From an uncultured Oscillospiraceae bacterium (GTDB lineage Bacteria; Bacillota; Clostridia; Oscillospirales; Oscillospiraceae): 61,409 bases of DNA. The notes under the pieces are model-generated. The model did not search any database, had not been told where the DNA came from, and was given only the letters and a program-made list of their open reading frames with translations. This document shows positions 18,448 to 26,384 of the stretch, in pieces; position 1 is the stretch's first letter; each line of letters starts with the position of its first letter. The translations under genes were made by a program, and so were the position numbers. Location of the stretch: the NCBI GenBank assembly GCA_947587025.1, contig CANPXW010000003.1, forward strand, positions 1 to 61,409, read 5' to 3'.

Positions 18448-18474
18448 CGCACCCGTCCGGTTCGGACGGGTGCG
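18448..18474 (+). terminator. Terminator of the rplJL operon
   Basis: A perfect 12-bp stem, CGCACCCGTCCG (18448-18459) with 18463-18474, and a 3-base loop. The tail TTCACGTTT is only moderately T-rich. Confidence 0.65.
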
Positions 18475-18579
18475 TTCACGTTTGCGGGCTGAGAAGTATT
18501 TTTCCGAGGCGCATGTCCCCGGAAAAAATGATCCGACTTTCTTTGCGCCTGCGGGCGCAAACTCTGCGAGGCTATTATT

Positions 18580-19128
18580 ATGCGCTATGAAGCGAAGACC
18601 GTGATATTGAAGGACGGCGCCGCCGCCCTGTTCCGCTCCCCGGAGCCGGAGGACGCCGACGCCTTTCTGGACTTTTTCAGCGCCGTCCGGGCCGAGACGG
18701 ACTTTCTGCTGTCCGGCCCTCTGGACCCGCTGCCGACTGCGGAGGAGGAGCGGGCCTGGATCGAAAACATCCTTGATTCGCCCCTGCAGCTGATGATCGC
18801 CTGCCAGATGGACGGCCGGATCGCAGGCAACTGTCAGCTCGCCCTCAATCCCAACGCCAGGAACCGCCACCGGGCCAGTCTGGCCATCGCCCTGCGGGAA
18901 AAATACTGGGGCCGGGGCATCGGCACCGCCATGTTCACCGAGCTTTTCGCCGCAGCCAGGGCCCATGGTGTGACCCAGCTGGAGCTGGACTATATCGAGG
19001 GCAACGACCGGGGAAAGGCGCTCTATGAGAAGATGGGCTTTGTCCCCTGGGGCGAGCTGCCCGACGGCATCCGCTATCCCGACGGCACCTCACGCAAGCT
19101 CATCTACATGCGGAAGACGTTAGATTAA
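18580..19128 (+). CDS. GNAT-family N-acetyltransferase
   Basis: 182 aa. GNAT fold with a RimJ/RimL-like acetyl-CoA-binding segment: ASLAIALREKYWGRGIGTAMFTELFAAAR carries the R/Q-x-x-G-x-G/A pyrophosphate loop as WGRGIG, followed by VTQLELDYIEGNDRGKALYEKMGF. The acceptor substrate (protein N-terminus, amine, antibiotic) cannot be read from sequence. It lies alone, between the rplL terminator and the XRE region. Confidence 0.85.
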   Translation: MRYEAKTVILKDGAAALFRSPEPEDADAFLDFFSAVRAETDFLLSGPLDPLPTAEEERAWIENILDSPLQLMIACQMDGRIAGNCQLALNPNARNRHRASLAIALREKYWGRGIGTAMFTELFAAARAHGVTQLELDYIEGNDRGKALYEKMGFVPWGELPDGIRYPDGTSRKLIYMRKTLD

Positions 19129-19139
19129 CATAATTCAGT

Positions 19140-19311
19140 TTACGTAATCTTTTTATCTTTCAGCCTAATAACAGTACCGTTCTCCCCGGCTTTTATGTAT
19201 AATTCCTCGCACGCCCGCTGGGCGGCGATCAGCGTATCGATCGCTTCCTCCGTTGCCTGTAACCATGCGGCGGTACAGCTCCGCATAATCCACTTCCGGC
19301 TTCTGCTCCAT
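19140..19311 (-). pseudogene. Small helical protein, split by a one-base frameshift
   Basis: Starting at the ATG 19309-19311 (MEQKPEVDYAELYRRMV) the frame shifts at about 19260. If one base is dropped in GTTACAG, reading continues as QATEEAIDTLIAAQRACEELYI and ends at TAA 19140-19142, giving a 56-aa protein. Both parts have natural coding character, and GGGGG precedes the ATG. Short proteins with the pattern EEAI..LI.AQ..CEELYI are common partners of XRE regulators in Clostridia and their mobile elements (recalled, not searched). It is either a real mutation or a sequencing error; a 48-aa start inside the second frame is a less likely alternative. Confidence 0.5.
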
Positions 19312-19416
19312 ATCAGCGCCCCCTTTTTTCATTTTGCTCCTATATAAGTGCAACTATATCTCATTTCTCCCCTAAAATCAACACATACTGCACCTATGCG
19401 GGTGCGAAGGGTGTTG

Positions 19417-19647
19417 ATGGGGATGAACGCTGCATATGAAAAGGCACTGGGGCAGAACATACGCGCGCTGCGGATGGAGCGCCGGCTCTCCCAGGAGCAG
19501 CTGTCCGCGCGGCTGCAGGTGATGGGCTGTGACGTTACCCGCAGCGCCCTGGCAAAAATCGAAGTCGGGCAACGTCACATCTATCCCGACGAGCTGAAGT
19601 GTCTGCGGGAGATATTCGCCGTCAGCTATGACGCGCTGCTACCCTGA
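19417..19647 (+). CDS. XRE-family helix-turn-helix regulator
   Basis: 76 aa, taking the ATG at 19417 (GAAGGG ten bases upstream); the ATG at 19423 is an alternative. The HTH is EKALGQNIRALRMERRLSQEQLSARLQVMGCDVTRSALAKIE, a Cro/C1-type domain of standard size with no extra effector domain. It faces the frameshifted small ORF. In the shared 105-base gap there is an inverted repeat GCACC (19390-19394)/GGTGC (19401-19405) and a second GTGCA word, which could be operator sites for autoregulation. Targets unknown. Confidence 0.85.
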   Translation: MGMNAAYEKALGQNIRALRMERRLSQEQLSARLQVMGCDVTRSALAKIEVGQRHIYPDELKCLREIFAVSYDALLP

Positions 19648-19656
19648 AAACGAATG

Positions 19657-19696
19657 AGGGCCTGCCAAATGACAGGCCCTTTGCTTGTTTTTTCTT
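19657..19696 (+). terminator. Terminator of the XRE gene
   Basis: AGGGCCTG (19657-19664) with CAGGCCCT (19673-19680), an 8-base loop and the T-rich tail TTGCTTGTTTTTT. On the other strand it may also serve mrp. Confidence 0.8.
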
Positions 19697-20511
19697 TACA
19701 GCTTCTGGGCAAAGTCCCAGATGCGGCTCAGGTCCACTTCCTCGATGCGGCCTTCGTCGCAGGCGGCGGCCAGGGCGGGGTCCATGGGCAGGCTCACGGT
19801 GTTGCCCACGCCCAGGCGCATGCCCTGCTCCTCCACGTGGCTCTGGCCGAAGATGTTCAGCTTCTGCCCGCAGCAGGGGCACTCGTACCAGGCCATATTC
19901 TCCACGATGCCCAGCACGGGCACGTGCATCATGCCGGCCATGTTGACCGCCTTTTCCACGATCATGCCCACCAGGTCCTGGGGGGTGGTGACCACCACAG
20001 CGCCGTTCACCGGCAGGGACTGGAACACCGTCAGGGGCACGTCGCCGGTCCCGGGAGGCATGTCCACGAACAGGTAGTCCAGGTCCCCCCATATCACGTC
20101 CGTCCAAAACTGCTTCACCGCCGAGGCGACGATGGGCCCGCGCCACACCACCGGGTCGGTCTCGTTGTCCAGCAGCAGGTTGATGCTCATCACCTTCACG
20201 CCCGCCTTGCTGTCCAGGGCGGGCATGCCCTTATCGGTGCCGTAGGGCTTGCCGTGCACGCCGAAAGCCGTGGGGATGGAAGGGCCGGTGATGTCTGCGT
20301 CCAGCACGCCCACCTTCTTGCCGGCCTTGGCCGCGCACAGGGCCAGCAGGCTGGTGACCATGCTCTTGCCCACGCCGCCCTTGCCGCTGACAACGGCTAT
20401 GACCTTGCCGACACGGGAAAGCTCGTTGACCGGCTCCAGCAGGCTGGCCGGTCCCTGGCGCTGGGCGCAGTCTACGCCGCAGCTGCCGCAATCGTGGTTG
20501 CAATCTGCCAT
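19696..20511 (-). CDS. mrp: Mrp/NBP35-family iron-sulfur cluster carrier ATPase
   Basis: 271 aa. A deviant P-loop, VVSGKGGVGKSMV (Mrp/MinD type), an N-terminal Cys set C..DCGSCGVDC as in Nbp35-type proteins, LDADITGPSIP, the FVDMPPGTGDV switch, and a late CPCCG pair that holds a bridging 4Fe-4S cluster in dimers. Family members carry and deliver Fe-S clusters to apoproteins in the cytosol. The N-terminal cysteines are typical of the anaerobe/archaeal branch. No isc or suf gene is adjacent. Confidence 0.93.
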   Translation of the reverse strand: MADCNHDCGSCGVDCAQRQGPASLLEPVNELSRVGKVIAVVSGKGGVGKSMVTSLLALCAAKAGKKVGVLDADITGPSIPTAFGVHGKPYGTDKGMPALDSKAGVKVMSINLLLDNETDPVVWRGPIVASAVKQFWTDVIWGDLDYLFVDMPPGTGDVPLTVFQSLPVNGAVVVTTPQDLVGMIVEKAVNMAGMMHVPVLGIVENMAWYECPCCGQKLNIFGQSHVEEQGMRLGVGNTVSLPMDPALAAACDEGRIEEVDLSRIWDFAQKL

Positions 20512-20556
20512 GTTATCCTTGCTCCTATGACTCCTATGATATAGATTATAAAGTCC

Positions 20557-21195
20557 TCAGTACTCCAGCTTCAGCTCGGTGCGCACCTTTTCCGGCTCAG
20601 GAGGCCGCAGCGCGCCGCACAGGCGCTTATACAGCAGCCACAGCACCAGAAACCCCGCCGCCAGCAGCAGCACGGCACGCAGCACCGGCCAGCCGGCCCA
20701 AAGCTCCCCCAGCAGCACGTTCACCGCCGTCAGCAGCACCGCCCCCAGGGCCAGCCACTTCAGGTTCTTCTTCCGAAACAGCTCCCGGAGCTTTTTGTGT
20801 GGGAACAGCAGCTTATACACCAGGGCGAATACCGCCGCCAGCGCGGCGGCGTGCAGCCCCAGCCCCAGCAGCGCCTGCCAGAAGGGCGTCAGCGCCGTCA
20901 CCAGCGCCGCCGGCACGGCCCCGATGGCCCACAGGGGCAGCAGGACCGCCGACTTCACCGCCGTGGGCAGGCGCAGGAACCACGCCCGCGCCCGGTCGGC
21001 CCGGCCCATGCGCCGCTCCTCGGTATAGGCGGCCACCACGGCCTCGTCCGGCTGCAGCTGGACATGCTCCTCGATCTGGGTATGGGAGGGCTCCGTCACC
21101 TCATGGGTCAGCTCCGACGGCTCAAAGACCTGGTTGACCCCCACGCCAGCAGCCACCACTGCGGCGGCCACGCCGGCCTTGACCTTTTTGTCCAT
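20557..21195 (-). CDS. Integral membrane protein of unknown function
   Basis: 212 aa. N-terminal hydrophobic stretch KAGVAAAVVAAGVGVNQVF, then a charged soluble segment to about residue 70, then about four hydrophobic helices (about 78-100, 105-128, 143-160, 168-190) and a charged tail. No domain is recognised. It lies between mrp and the acyltransferase on the same strand, separated by 45 and 67 bases. Confidence 0.7.
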   Translation of the reverse strand: MDKKVKAGVAAAVVAAGVGVNQVFEPSELTHEVTEPSHTQIEEHVQLQPDEAVVAAYTEERRMGRADRARAWFLRLPTAVKSAVLLPLWAIGAVPAALVTALTPFWQALLGLGLHAAALAAVFALVYKLLFPHKKLRELFRKKNLKWLALGAVLLTAVNVLLGELWAGWPVLRAVLLLAAGFLVLWLLYKRLCGALRPPEPEKVRTELKLEY

Positions 21196-21262
21196 CCTCC
21201 CGCCCCCTTTTCAGAGCTTGTCCTCTCTTATTATTGTACCACGCCCCGCGAAAAAAGCAACC

Positions 21263-22108
21263 TTACGGCCGGTCGTTTTCCTCTCCGGCCCGCTCCAGGC
21301 ACGCCCGGACCCGCTCGCCCAGGGCCTTGGTGGAGCTGGCGGTCACCTCGTCGGCGGGAATGCACGCGCAGAAGTCGATGGTCACGTCCGTGCGCCGCCA
21401 GGGGCAGTTCTTTCCTATTTTCTCGCTGCCGGCGGTCTGGGCCACCAGGATGGGCACCTTCGCCTTCTGGGCGATCTTGAACACCGCGTTGTGGAACGGG
21501 CCCATCTGCACCGCCTTGCTGCGGGTGCCCTCCGGGTACACCCCCACGTTCACCACGTCCCGGCCCAGCAGGTCTGCTGCGGCGTTGATGGTGGCGATGG
21601 CACGGCGGGGATCGTCCCGGTCGATGACCAGAAAGTTGGCCTTGTGTATCAGCCGCACCAGGGGTATCTTCATGTTCTCCGGCTTGGTGATGAAGGCCAC
21701 GTCTACGCCCCGGCGGCGCATGGCCCACACCGCCGCGATGGGGTCGTAGTTGGACCGGTGGTTGCCCACCAGCAAAAACCGCCCTTCCGGCACGTTCTCC
21801 CAGCCCTTCACCGTGATGCGCAGCCGGCCCACCCGGACCAGCAGGCCGATGATGGTGATGCACAGCCAGCGGTAAAAGGGCCTGTCCTCTGCCTCGGGCT
21901 TAGAAAGGTCCACCGTCAGGGACACCAGCCACACCAGTATCACCCAACAGAGCACCACGCCCACGTACCAGGCGGCAAAAAAGCCTGCGAGCACCGCCGC
22001 CATGACCCAGCCGCGCACGCCGCAGGCCAGGGTGCACACCACGGCCCCGATCAGCGCCAGAGGCGCCGCCCAGAACAGCAGCTCGTCCTTTTTTCGGCCC
22101 ATATCCAT
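21263..22108 (-). CDS. plsC: 1-acyl-sn-glycerol-3-phosphate acyltransferase family protein
   Basis: 281 aa. Two or three N-terminal membrane helices, then the PlsC catalytic motif NHRSNYD (H-x4-D) at about 115, the FLVIDRDDPRRA segment and the GVYPEGTRS substrate motif. The enzyme would acylate lysophosphatidic acid to phosphatidic acid at the membrane. The N-terminal hydrophobic region is longer than in minimal PlsC. Other lysophospholipid acyltransferases share the motifs, so the exact acceptor is inferred. Confidence 0.85.
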   Translation of the reverse strand: MDMGRKKDELLFWAAPLALIGAVVCTLACGVRGWVMAAVLAGFFAAWYVGVVLCWVILVWLVSLTVDLSKPEAEDRPFYRWLCITIIGLLVRVGRLRITVKGWENVPEGRFLLVGNHRSNYDPIAAVWAMRRRGVDVAFITKPENMKIPLVRLIHKANFLVIDRDDPRRAIATINAAADLLGRDVVNVGVYPEGTRSKAVQMGPFHNAVFKIAQKAKVPILVAQTAGSEKIGKNCPWRRTDVTIDFCACIPADEVTASSTKALGERVRACLERAGEENDRP

Positions 22109-22134
22109 CCCTCGTTTCCTTCCTCTTTATCCGT

Positions 22135-22163
22135 ATCATACCACATTCCGCCCCCGGCGGCAA
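22135..22163 (-). promoter_or_regulatory. Promoter of plsC
   Basis: Minus strand -35 TTGCCG (22158-22163), 17 bases, -10 TATGAT (22135-22140), about 27 bases upstream of the ATG. Confidence 0.6.
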
Positions 22164-22169
22164 CAGCCC

Positions 22170-22197
22170 TTGCAATCGCCGGAAAAAACGGTATAAT
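22170..22197 (+). promoter_or_regulatory. Promoter of the flavin reductase-rubredoxin gene
   Basis: -35 TTGCAA (22170-22175), 16 bases, -10 TATAAT (22192-22197), divergent from the plsC promoter. Confidence 0.7.
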
Positions 22198-22229
22198 GGA
22201 CCTATCAGAAATACAAGGAGGACACGCCC

Positions 22230-23030
22230 ATGCCCATCGACAAGAACGCCTCACGCGCCCTCACCTACGGGCTTTTCGTGCTCACCGCCCGGCAGGGGGA
22301 CAAGGACAACGGCTGCATCGTCAACACGGTCCAGCAGGTGTCCGGCTCGCCGCTGCGCATCTCGGTGGCGGTGAACAAGGAAAACCTCACCCACGACATG
22401 ATCGCCCAGACCGGCCTGTTCAACGTCTCCGTGCTGGACGTGACGGCCCCCATGTCCCTTTTTGAGCATTTCGGCTTCCAGAGCGGCCGGACGGCGGATA
22501 AGTTCGCCGGCTTCACCGCCGCAGTCCGCAGCGAGAACGGCCTTTACCGCCTCACCGAGCACGCCAACGCCTATTTTTCCGCCAAGGTGGTCGCCGCCCT
22601 GGACAGCGGCAGCCACACCCTGTTCCTGGCGGACGTGACCGAGGCCGGGAGCCTGGCCAAGACCGAGAGCGTCACCTATCAGTACTACTTCGCCCACATC
22701 AAGCCCAAGCCCGCCGCCAAGAAAAAGGGCTGGGTGTGCAAGATATGCGGCTATGTCTATGAGGGGGAGGAGCTTCCCGCCGACTACGTCTGCCCGCTGT
22801 GCAAGCACGGCGCGGAGGACTTCGAGCCTCTGGAGCCTGAGACCAAAAACGAAAAGAAGGAGGAGAACACCATGAAGAAATACGTCTGCGACGTGTGCGG
22901 CTGGACCTACGACGAGGCCGCCGGCGACCCCGAGCACGGCATCGCCCCCGGCACCAAGTGGGAGGACCTGCCCGCCGACTTTGAGTGCCCCGTCTGCGGC
23001 GTGGGCAAGGACAGCTTCAACGCCGAGTGA
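22230..23030 (+). CDS. Flavin reductase-like protein fused to two rubredoxin domains (Hrb-type)
   Basis: 266 aa. Residues 1-155 form an FMN-binding flavin reductase-like domain ([32 protein letters not shown]). Residues about 168-205 form a short rubredoxin-like knuckle pair ([11 protein letters not shown]...[12 protein letters not shown]) lacking the central insertion, as in rubrerythrins. Residues 215-266 form a full rubredoxin ([31 protein letters not shown]...ECPVCG). High-molecular-weight rubredoxins pass electrons to oxygen- or NO-reducing flavodiiron proteins in anaerobes. The second rubredoxin starts at an ATG (22872) with its own GGAGG site, so it may also be made alone. Confidence 0.88.
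   Translation: MPIDKNASRALTYGLFVLTARQGDKDNGCIVNTVQQVSGSPLRISVAVNKENLTHDMIAQTGLFNVSVLDVTAPMSLFEHFGFQSGRTADKFAGFTAAVRSENGLYRLTEHANAYFSAKVVAALDSGSHTLFLADVTEAGSLAKTESVTYQYYFAHIKPKPAAKKKGWVCKICGYVYEGEELPADYVCPLCKHGAEDFEPLEPETKNEKKEENTMKKYVCDVCGWTYDEAAGDPEHGIAPGTKWEDLPADFECPVCGVGKDSFNAE
22872..23030 (+). other. Possible internal translation start for a free rubredoxin
   Basis: In the linker, AAGGAGGAGAACACC precedes the in-frame ATG at 22872. The SD lies at normal spacing and the resulting 52-aa product ([10 protein letters not shown]...) would be a complete stand-alone rubredoxin. Confidence 0.45.
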
Positions 23031-23046
23031 GCCCATAACGCGCATA

Positions 23047-23077
23047 CCGCCGGACGCCACCGCGTCCGGCGGTTTTT
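23047..23077 (+). terminator. Terminator of the flavin reductase-rubredoxin gene
   Basis: Perfect 11-bp stem CCGCCGGACGC (23047-23057) with 23062-23072, CACC loop, followed by TTTTT. Confidence 0.92.
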
Positions 23078-23091
23078 ACATACATTTTACA
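23075..23091 (+). promoter_or_regulatory. Candidate Pho-box direct repeat
   Basis: TTTACA at 23075-23080 and again at 23086-23091, an 11-base period, resembles the TT(A/T)ACA repeats bound by PhoP in Bacillus. It precedes a PhoPR-like pair whose likely -10 is TATACT (23124-23129), so it could serve autoregulation. Confidence 0.4.
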
Positions 23092-23152
23092 TCCCACAGA
23101 TGGAAAAACGCGCCCGGTCCGTTTATACTTGGCATGGAAAGGGGGCCGCGCC

Positions 23153-23833
23153 GTGAGCCTGATATACTGTCTGGAGGACGACGAGAGCGTCCGCAACCTC
23201 ATACTGTACACGCTGAACGCCGCCGGCTTCGACGCGAGGGGCTTTGCCGAGAGCGGCAGCTTCTGGCGGGCGGTGGACGAGACCGTGCCCGCGCTGGTGC
23301 TGCTGGACATCATGCTGCCCGGCGAGGACGGGATAGAAGTGCTGCAAAGGCTCCGGCGAAAGCCGGGCACCGCCGCCGTTCCCGTCATCATGACCACCGC
23401 CAAGGGTACGGAATACGACAAGGTGACCGGTCTGGACAGCGGCGCGGACGACTATCTGGTCAAGCCCTTCGGCATGCTGGAGATGGTCTCCCGCATCCGG
23501 GCGGTGCTGCGCCGGTCGGAGCAGCCGGAGGACGGCCAGGCGCTGCGCATCGGCGCTCTGGAACTGGACCCCGACAGTCACACGGTCACAGCGGACGGCC
23601 GGCGGGTGGCGCTCACGCTCAAGGAGTTCGAGCTGCTGCGCCTGCTGATGTCCAATCCCGGCCGGGCCTTCGACCGGGAGGCGCTGCTGCAGCGGATATG
23701 GGATATGGACTACCTGGGAGAGACCCGCACGGTGGACGTGCACGTCCGCTCCCTGCGGGCCAAGCTGGGCCCCGCCGCAGACTGCATCCAGACGGTCCGG
23801 GGCGTAGGCTACCGGCTGGACGCGGAACCATGA
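23153..23833 (+). CDS. OmpR/PhoB-family response regulator
   Basis: 226 aa from the GTG at 23153; the AAAGGGGG site upstream supports it over an ATG at 23129. Receiver domain with acidic pair ED/D near residues 8-10, phospho-acceptor Asp52 in [11 protein letters not shown], and Lys in DDYLVKPFG. The winged-helix output domain follows ([30 protein letters not shown]...[14 protein letters not shown]...TVRGVGYRL). Its stop overlaps the kinase start (ATGA), the usual arrangement for a cognate pair. The TTTACA repeats in front suggest autoregulation of PhoP type. Confidence 0.93.
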   Translation: MSLIYCLEDDESVRNLILYTLNAAGFDARGFAESGSFWRAVDETVPALVLLDIMLPGEDGIEVLQRLRRKPGTAAVPVIMTTAKGTEYDKVTGLDSGADDYLVKPFGMLEMVSRIRAVLRRSEQPEDGQALRIGALELDPDSHTVTADGRRVALTLKEFELLRLLMSNPGRAFDREALLQRIWDMDYLGETRTVDVHVRSLRAKLGPAADCIQTVRGVGYRLDAEP

Positions 23834-25155
23834 CCAAGCGGATATTCCGCTCCCACCTGGCGCTGGCGCTGACGGTGCTGCTGGCGGCGCTGGCGCTCAT
23901 CCTGGGGGCGTTGTACAGCTACTTTTCATCCATCCAGCAAAGGCAGCTGGCCATGCAGACCCAGCTGGCCGCTCAGGGCGTGGCCAAGCTGGGCATGGCC
24001 TATTTCGACGGGCTGGACGTGCGGGATTACCGGCTCAGCTGGATAGACGCCGACGGCACCGTGCTCTACGACAGCGCCGCCGACACCGCTGCCATAGAGA
24101 ACCATCTGCAGCGGCCGGAGGTGCGCCAGGCCCTGGCGGAGGGGCAGGGCCAGGACCGCCGGCTGTCCTCCACCATGATGGAGCGGTATCTTTACACCGC
24201 CCAGGCGCTGCCCGACGGCACAGTGCTGCGCCTGTCCATCGCCCAGAGCTCCCTGCTGGCCATGGTGCTGGGGGCGGGCCAGGCGCTGGCGGTGGTGCTG
24301 CTGCTGGCACTGGGGCTCTCAGCGCTGCTGGCACGGCGGCTGAGCCGGCGCATCGTGGAGCCGCTGACGGAGCTGGACCTGGACGCGCCGCTGGAAAACG
24401 ACAGCTACGAGGAGCTGGAGCCCCTGCTGCACCGGCTGGACAGCCAGCAGCGGCAGCTGCGGGCCCAGACCGAACTGCGCCGCCAATTCACCGCCAACGT
24501 CTCCCACGAGCTGAAAACGCCCCTGCACGTCATCTCCGGCTATGCGGAGCTGATCGAGAGCGGCATGGTCCGCGATGAGGACATCCGTCCCTTCGCCGGG
24601 AAGATATGCGCCGAGGTGCGGCAGATGGTCAAGCTGGTGGAGGACATCATCAGCCTGTCCCACCTGGACGAGGGGGCGCAGAACGTGCGCCTGGAGCCGC
24701 TGGACCTGTACGCCGCAGCCGGAGACGCGGTACAGGCGCTCATCCCCGAGGCGGAGCGGGTCGGCGTGGCGCTGGAGCTGTGCGGCCGGAGCGCGAAGGT
24801 ACTGGCCGCTCCCTCTCTGCTGCACAGCATCGTGTTCAACCTCTGCGAAAACAGCGTGAAATATGGCCGGCCCGGCGGACACGTGTGGGTCCGGGCCGAG
24901 CCGGAGGAGGACGGCTGTGCGCTGCTCACCGTGCGCGACGACGGCCCCGGCATCCCCCTCGAGCAGCAGGAGCGCATCTTCGAACGGTTCTATCGGGGCG
25001 AGAAGAGCCGGTGCAAGGACGTGCCCGGCACGGGCCTGGGTCTGTCCATCGTCAAGCACGCCGCGCTGGTGCTGGGCGCGGACATTCGTCTGGACAGCGT
25101 CCCCGGCAGGGGGACCGCCGTCACCGTGCGCTTTCCCCCTCCCGCCGGCGGTTGA
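23830..25155 (+). CDS. PhoR-like sensor histidine kinase
   Basis: 441 aa. Transmembrane helices at about 9-33 and 143-168 enclose an extracytoplasmic sensor region of about 110 residues. Then come a short linker, the phosphorylation site [11 protein letters not shown] (His226), the N box [17 protein letters not shown] and GTGLGLSIV of the ATPase domain. The signal sensed is not evident. Phosphate limitation is a guess from similarity to PhoR and from the repeats upstream; no pst or phoU gene is near. Its stop codon lies within the -35 of the next promoter. Confidence 0.92.
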   Translation: MTKRIFRSHLALALTVLLAALALILGALYSYFSSIQQRQLAMQTQLAAQGVAKLGMAYFDGLDVRDYRLSWIDADGTVLYDSAADTAAIENHLQRPEVRQALAEGQGQDRRLSSTMMERYLYTAQALPDGTVLRLSIAQSSLLAMVLGAGQALAVVLLLALGLSALLARRLSRRIVEPLTELDLDAPLENDSYEELEPLLHRLDSQQRQLRAQTELRRQFTANVSHELKTPLHVISGYAELIESGMVRDEDIRPFAGKICAEVRQMVKLVEDIISLSHLDEGAQNVRLEPLDLYAAAGDAVQALIPEAERVGVALELCGRSAKVLAAPSLLHSIVFNLCENSVKYGRPGGHVWVRAEPEEDGCALLTVRDDGPGIPLEQQERIFERFYRGEKSRCKDVPGTGLGLSIVKHAALVLGADIRLDSVPGRGTAVTVRFPPPAGG

Positions 25156-25180
25156 CATGTCCGCGCCGGGGGCGTATAAT
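25152..25180 (+). promoter_or_regulatory. Perfect sigma-A promoter of the thiamine gene
   Basis: -35 TTGACA (25152-25157), 17 bases, -10 TATAAT (25175-25180). The TGA stop codon of the kinase is part of the -35. Confidence 0.92.
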
Positions 25181-25198
25181 GGACGCACAATCGAAAAG

Positions 25199-25290
25199 GG
25201 GCGCTGGGTGTGGACCCGGCTGAGAGGGCGCGTGAAACGCGCCGACCCTGGAACCTGATCCGGATAATACCGGCGTAGGAATATGGCAGC
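25199..25290 (+). ncRNA. TPP riboswitch (THI element)
   Basis: The conserved CTGAGA is at 25220-25225 and the second half ACCTGATCCGGATAATACCGG with GTAGGAA at 25253-25281, the diagnostic TPP aptamer phrases. Thiamine pyrophosphate binding should repress thiT. The 5' GGCGCTGGG can also pair with CCCAGCGCC at about 25298-25306. A second hairpin (CGCCGTCGGG with CCCGGCGGCG, about 25304-25329) lies before the ribosome-binding site and may be the expression platform; it has no good T-run, so control may be at translation. Confidence 0.95.
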
Positions 25291-25355
25291 CACGCTGCCC
25301 AGCGCCGTCGGGTCATCGCCCGGCGGCGTCGCTTTCAAGCGGGAAAGGAGCTTTC

Positions 25356-25928
25356 ATGAAGAAGATCGAAACGCGCAAACTGGTGGAGAGCGCCATGCTC
25401 ATCGCGGTGGGCACGGTGCTGAGCCTGGTGAAGCTGGACATGCCCATGGGCGGCGGCGTCACATTGTGCAGCATGCTGCCGCTGATCGTCCTCAGCCACC
25501 GGTACGGCTGGAAGTGGGGCACGGTCAGCGCCCTGGTCTACAGCCTGCTGCAGCTGGTGCTGGGGCTGGACAACGTCCGCTACGCCACGGGCGCGGGCAT
25601 GGCCATCGCCATCGTGCTGCTGGACTATGTGGTGGCCTACACGGTCATCGGCCTGAGCGGCATATTCGACAAGCCCCTTGGCAAGGGCCGGGCGGCGGTG
25701 ATGGCCGGCGTGGCGGTGACGTTCTGCCTGCGGTTCGTCTGCCACTTTATCACCGGCGTGTGGATATGGGACGCCATGTGGCCCAACGAGTACGGCATGA
25801 CCAGCGTGGTCTACTCCATCGCCTACAACGGCTCGTACATGCTGGGAGAGCTCATCGTCACGGAGATCGTGGCCGCGCTCATCTACAAGCCCCTGGGCAA
25901 ATACTTCCGGGGCGAGGACCTGGCGTAA
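25356..25928 (+). CDS. thiT: ECF transporter S component ThiT (thiamine)
   Basis: 190 aa, about six hydrophobic helices, ATG at 25356 behind AAAGGAG. ThiT is the membrane substrate-binding subunit of a group II ECF transporter and works with a shared EcfAA'T module encoded elsewhere. The helix with GWKWGTVSALVYSLLQLVLG, the VRYATGAGMAIAIVLLDYVVAY segment and the TGVWIWD tryptophan-rich loop agree with ThiT. The TPP riboswitch directly upstream independently supports thiamine as the substrate. Confidence 0.93.
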   Translation: MKKIETRKLVESAMLIAVGTVLSLVKLDMPMGGGVTLCSMLPLIVLSHRYGWKWGTVSALVYSLLQLVLGLDNVRYATGAGMAIAIVLLDYVVAYTVIGLSGIFDKPLGKGRAAVMAGVAVTFCLRFVCHFITGVWIWDAMWPNEYGMTSVVYSIAYNGSYMLGELIVTEIVAALIYKPLGKYFRGEDLA

Positions 25929-25945
25929 CGCTGCGGCGCACACAT

Positions 25946-25992
25946 GCAAAAATGGTCATTTCGGCTCTCCGCTGAAATGACCATTTTTGCTA
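25946..25992 (+). terminator. Terminator of thiT
   Basis: A 17-bp perfect inverted repeat, GCAAAAATGGTCATTTC (25946-25962) with 25974-25990, and an 11-base loop; the 3' arm ends in ATTTTTGC. The symmetrical A/T arms make it bidirectional. Confidence 0.85.
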
Positions 25993-26017
25993 TAGCTCCA
26001 GGCTGCCGGAAAAACTC

Positions 26018-26046
26018 TTGCACTCAAGAAAACAACGCGCTATAAT
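26018..26046 (+). promoter_or_regulatory. Sigma-A promoter of the unassigned RNA
   Basis: -35 TTGCAC (26018-26023), 17 bases, -10 TATAAT (26041-26046). Confidence 0.75.
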
Positions 26047-26052
26047 GGCAGT

Positions 26053-26250
26053 AACGAGATAACAAAGGCGGGCCGCAAGGTGCTAGCGACACCTCACGGC
26101 CCTATGCAGGAGTGGAGGCTCCTACACAGCAATAATGCGCCCAAGGCTCATTATACCTGTTCCCTTGTGTTTTTACAAGGGCGGGTTGTGCGGCTTTTGT
26201 GTTGTGTTGTGCGCGGTGTGGGGTTTTACCCTGCGCCGCCTTTGTTGTTT
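26053..26250 (+). ncRNA. Structured RNA of unknown class (small RNA or attenuator leader)
   Basis: Between a good promoter and an intrinsic terminator, about 198 bases fold into successive helices. GGGCCG (26070) pairs with CGGCCC (26097-26102) around AGGTG/CACCT; AGGAG pairs with CTCCT (26108-26123); ATAATG (26132) with CATTAT (26149-26154); CAGG (26107) can close with CCTG (26156); CCCTTGT (26162) pairs with ACAAGGG (26175-26181). The terminator is 26213-26223 with 26229-26239, followed by TTTGTTGTTT. It matches none of the riboswitch or housekeeping RNA consensus phrases I know. It lies 135 bases before a secreted-protein gene on the same strand, so it is either an independent sRNA or a cis leader with conditional termination. 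A further hairpin occupies 26264-26297. Confidence 0.55.
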
Positions 26251-26384
26251 CGGCGGGAAAGTTCGCGGGGCAGGGAGAAAAGACCCTGTTCCCGCGGGCA
26301 AGTACCGTTGAGACAGCGCAGCGCGACACCGCCGGGAATAATATTGACGGTGGCTGTAGATCTATCAAGGAAGGAAAGCAAAAG

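Noticed and set aside
26053-26200. Assignment of the structured RNA to the M-box (magnesium), c-di-GMP or T-box families
   Set aside because: Only short phrases agree (for example GGAGGCTCCTA with the M-box); the remaining conserved blocks of each class are missing.
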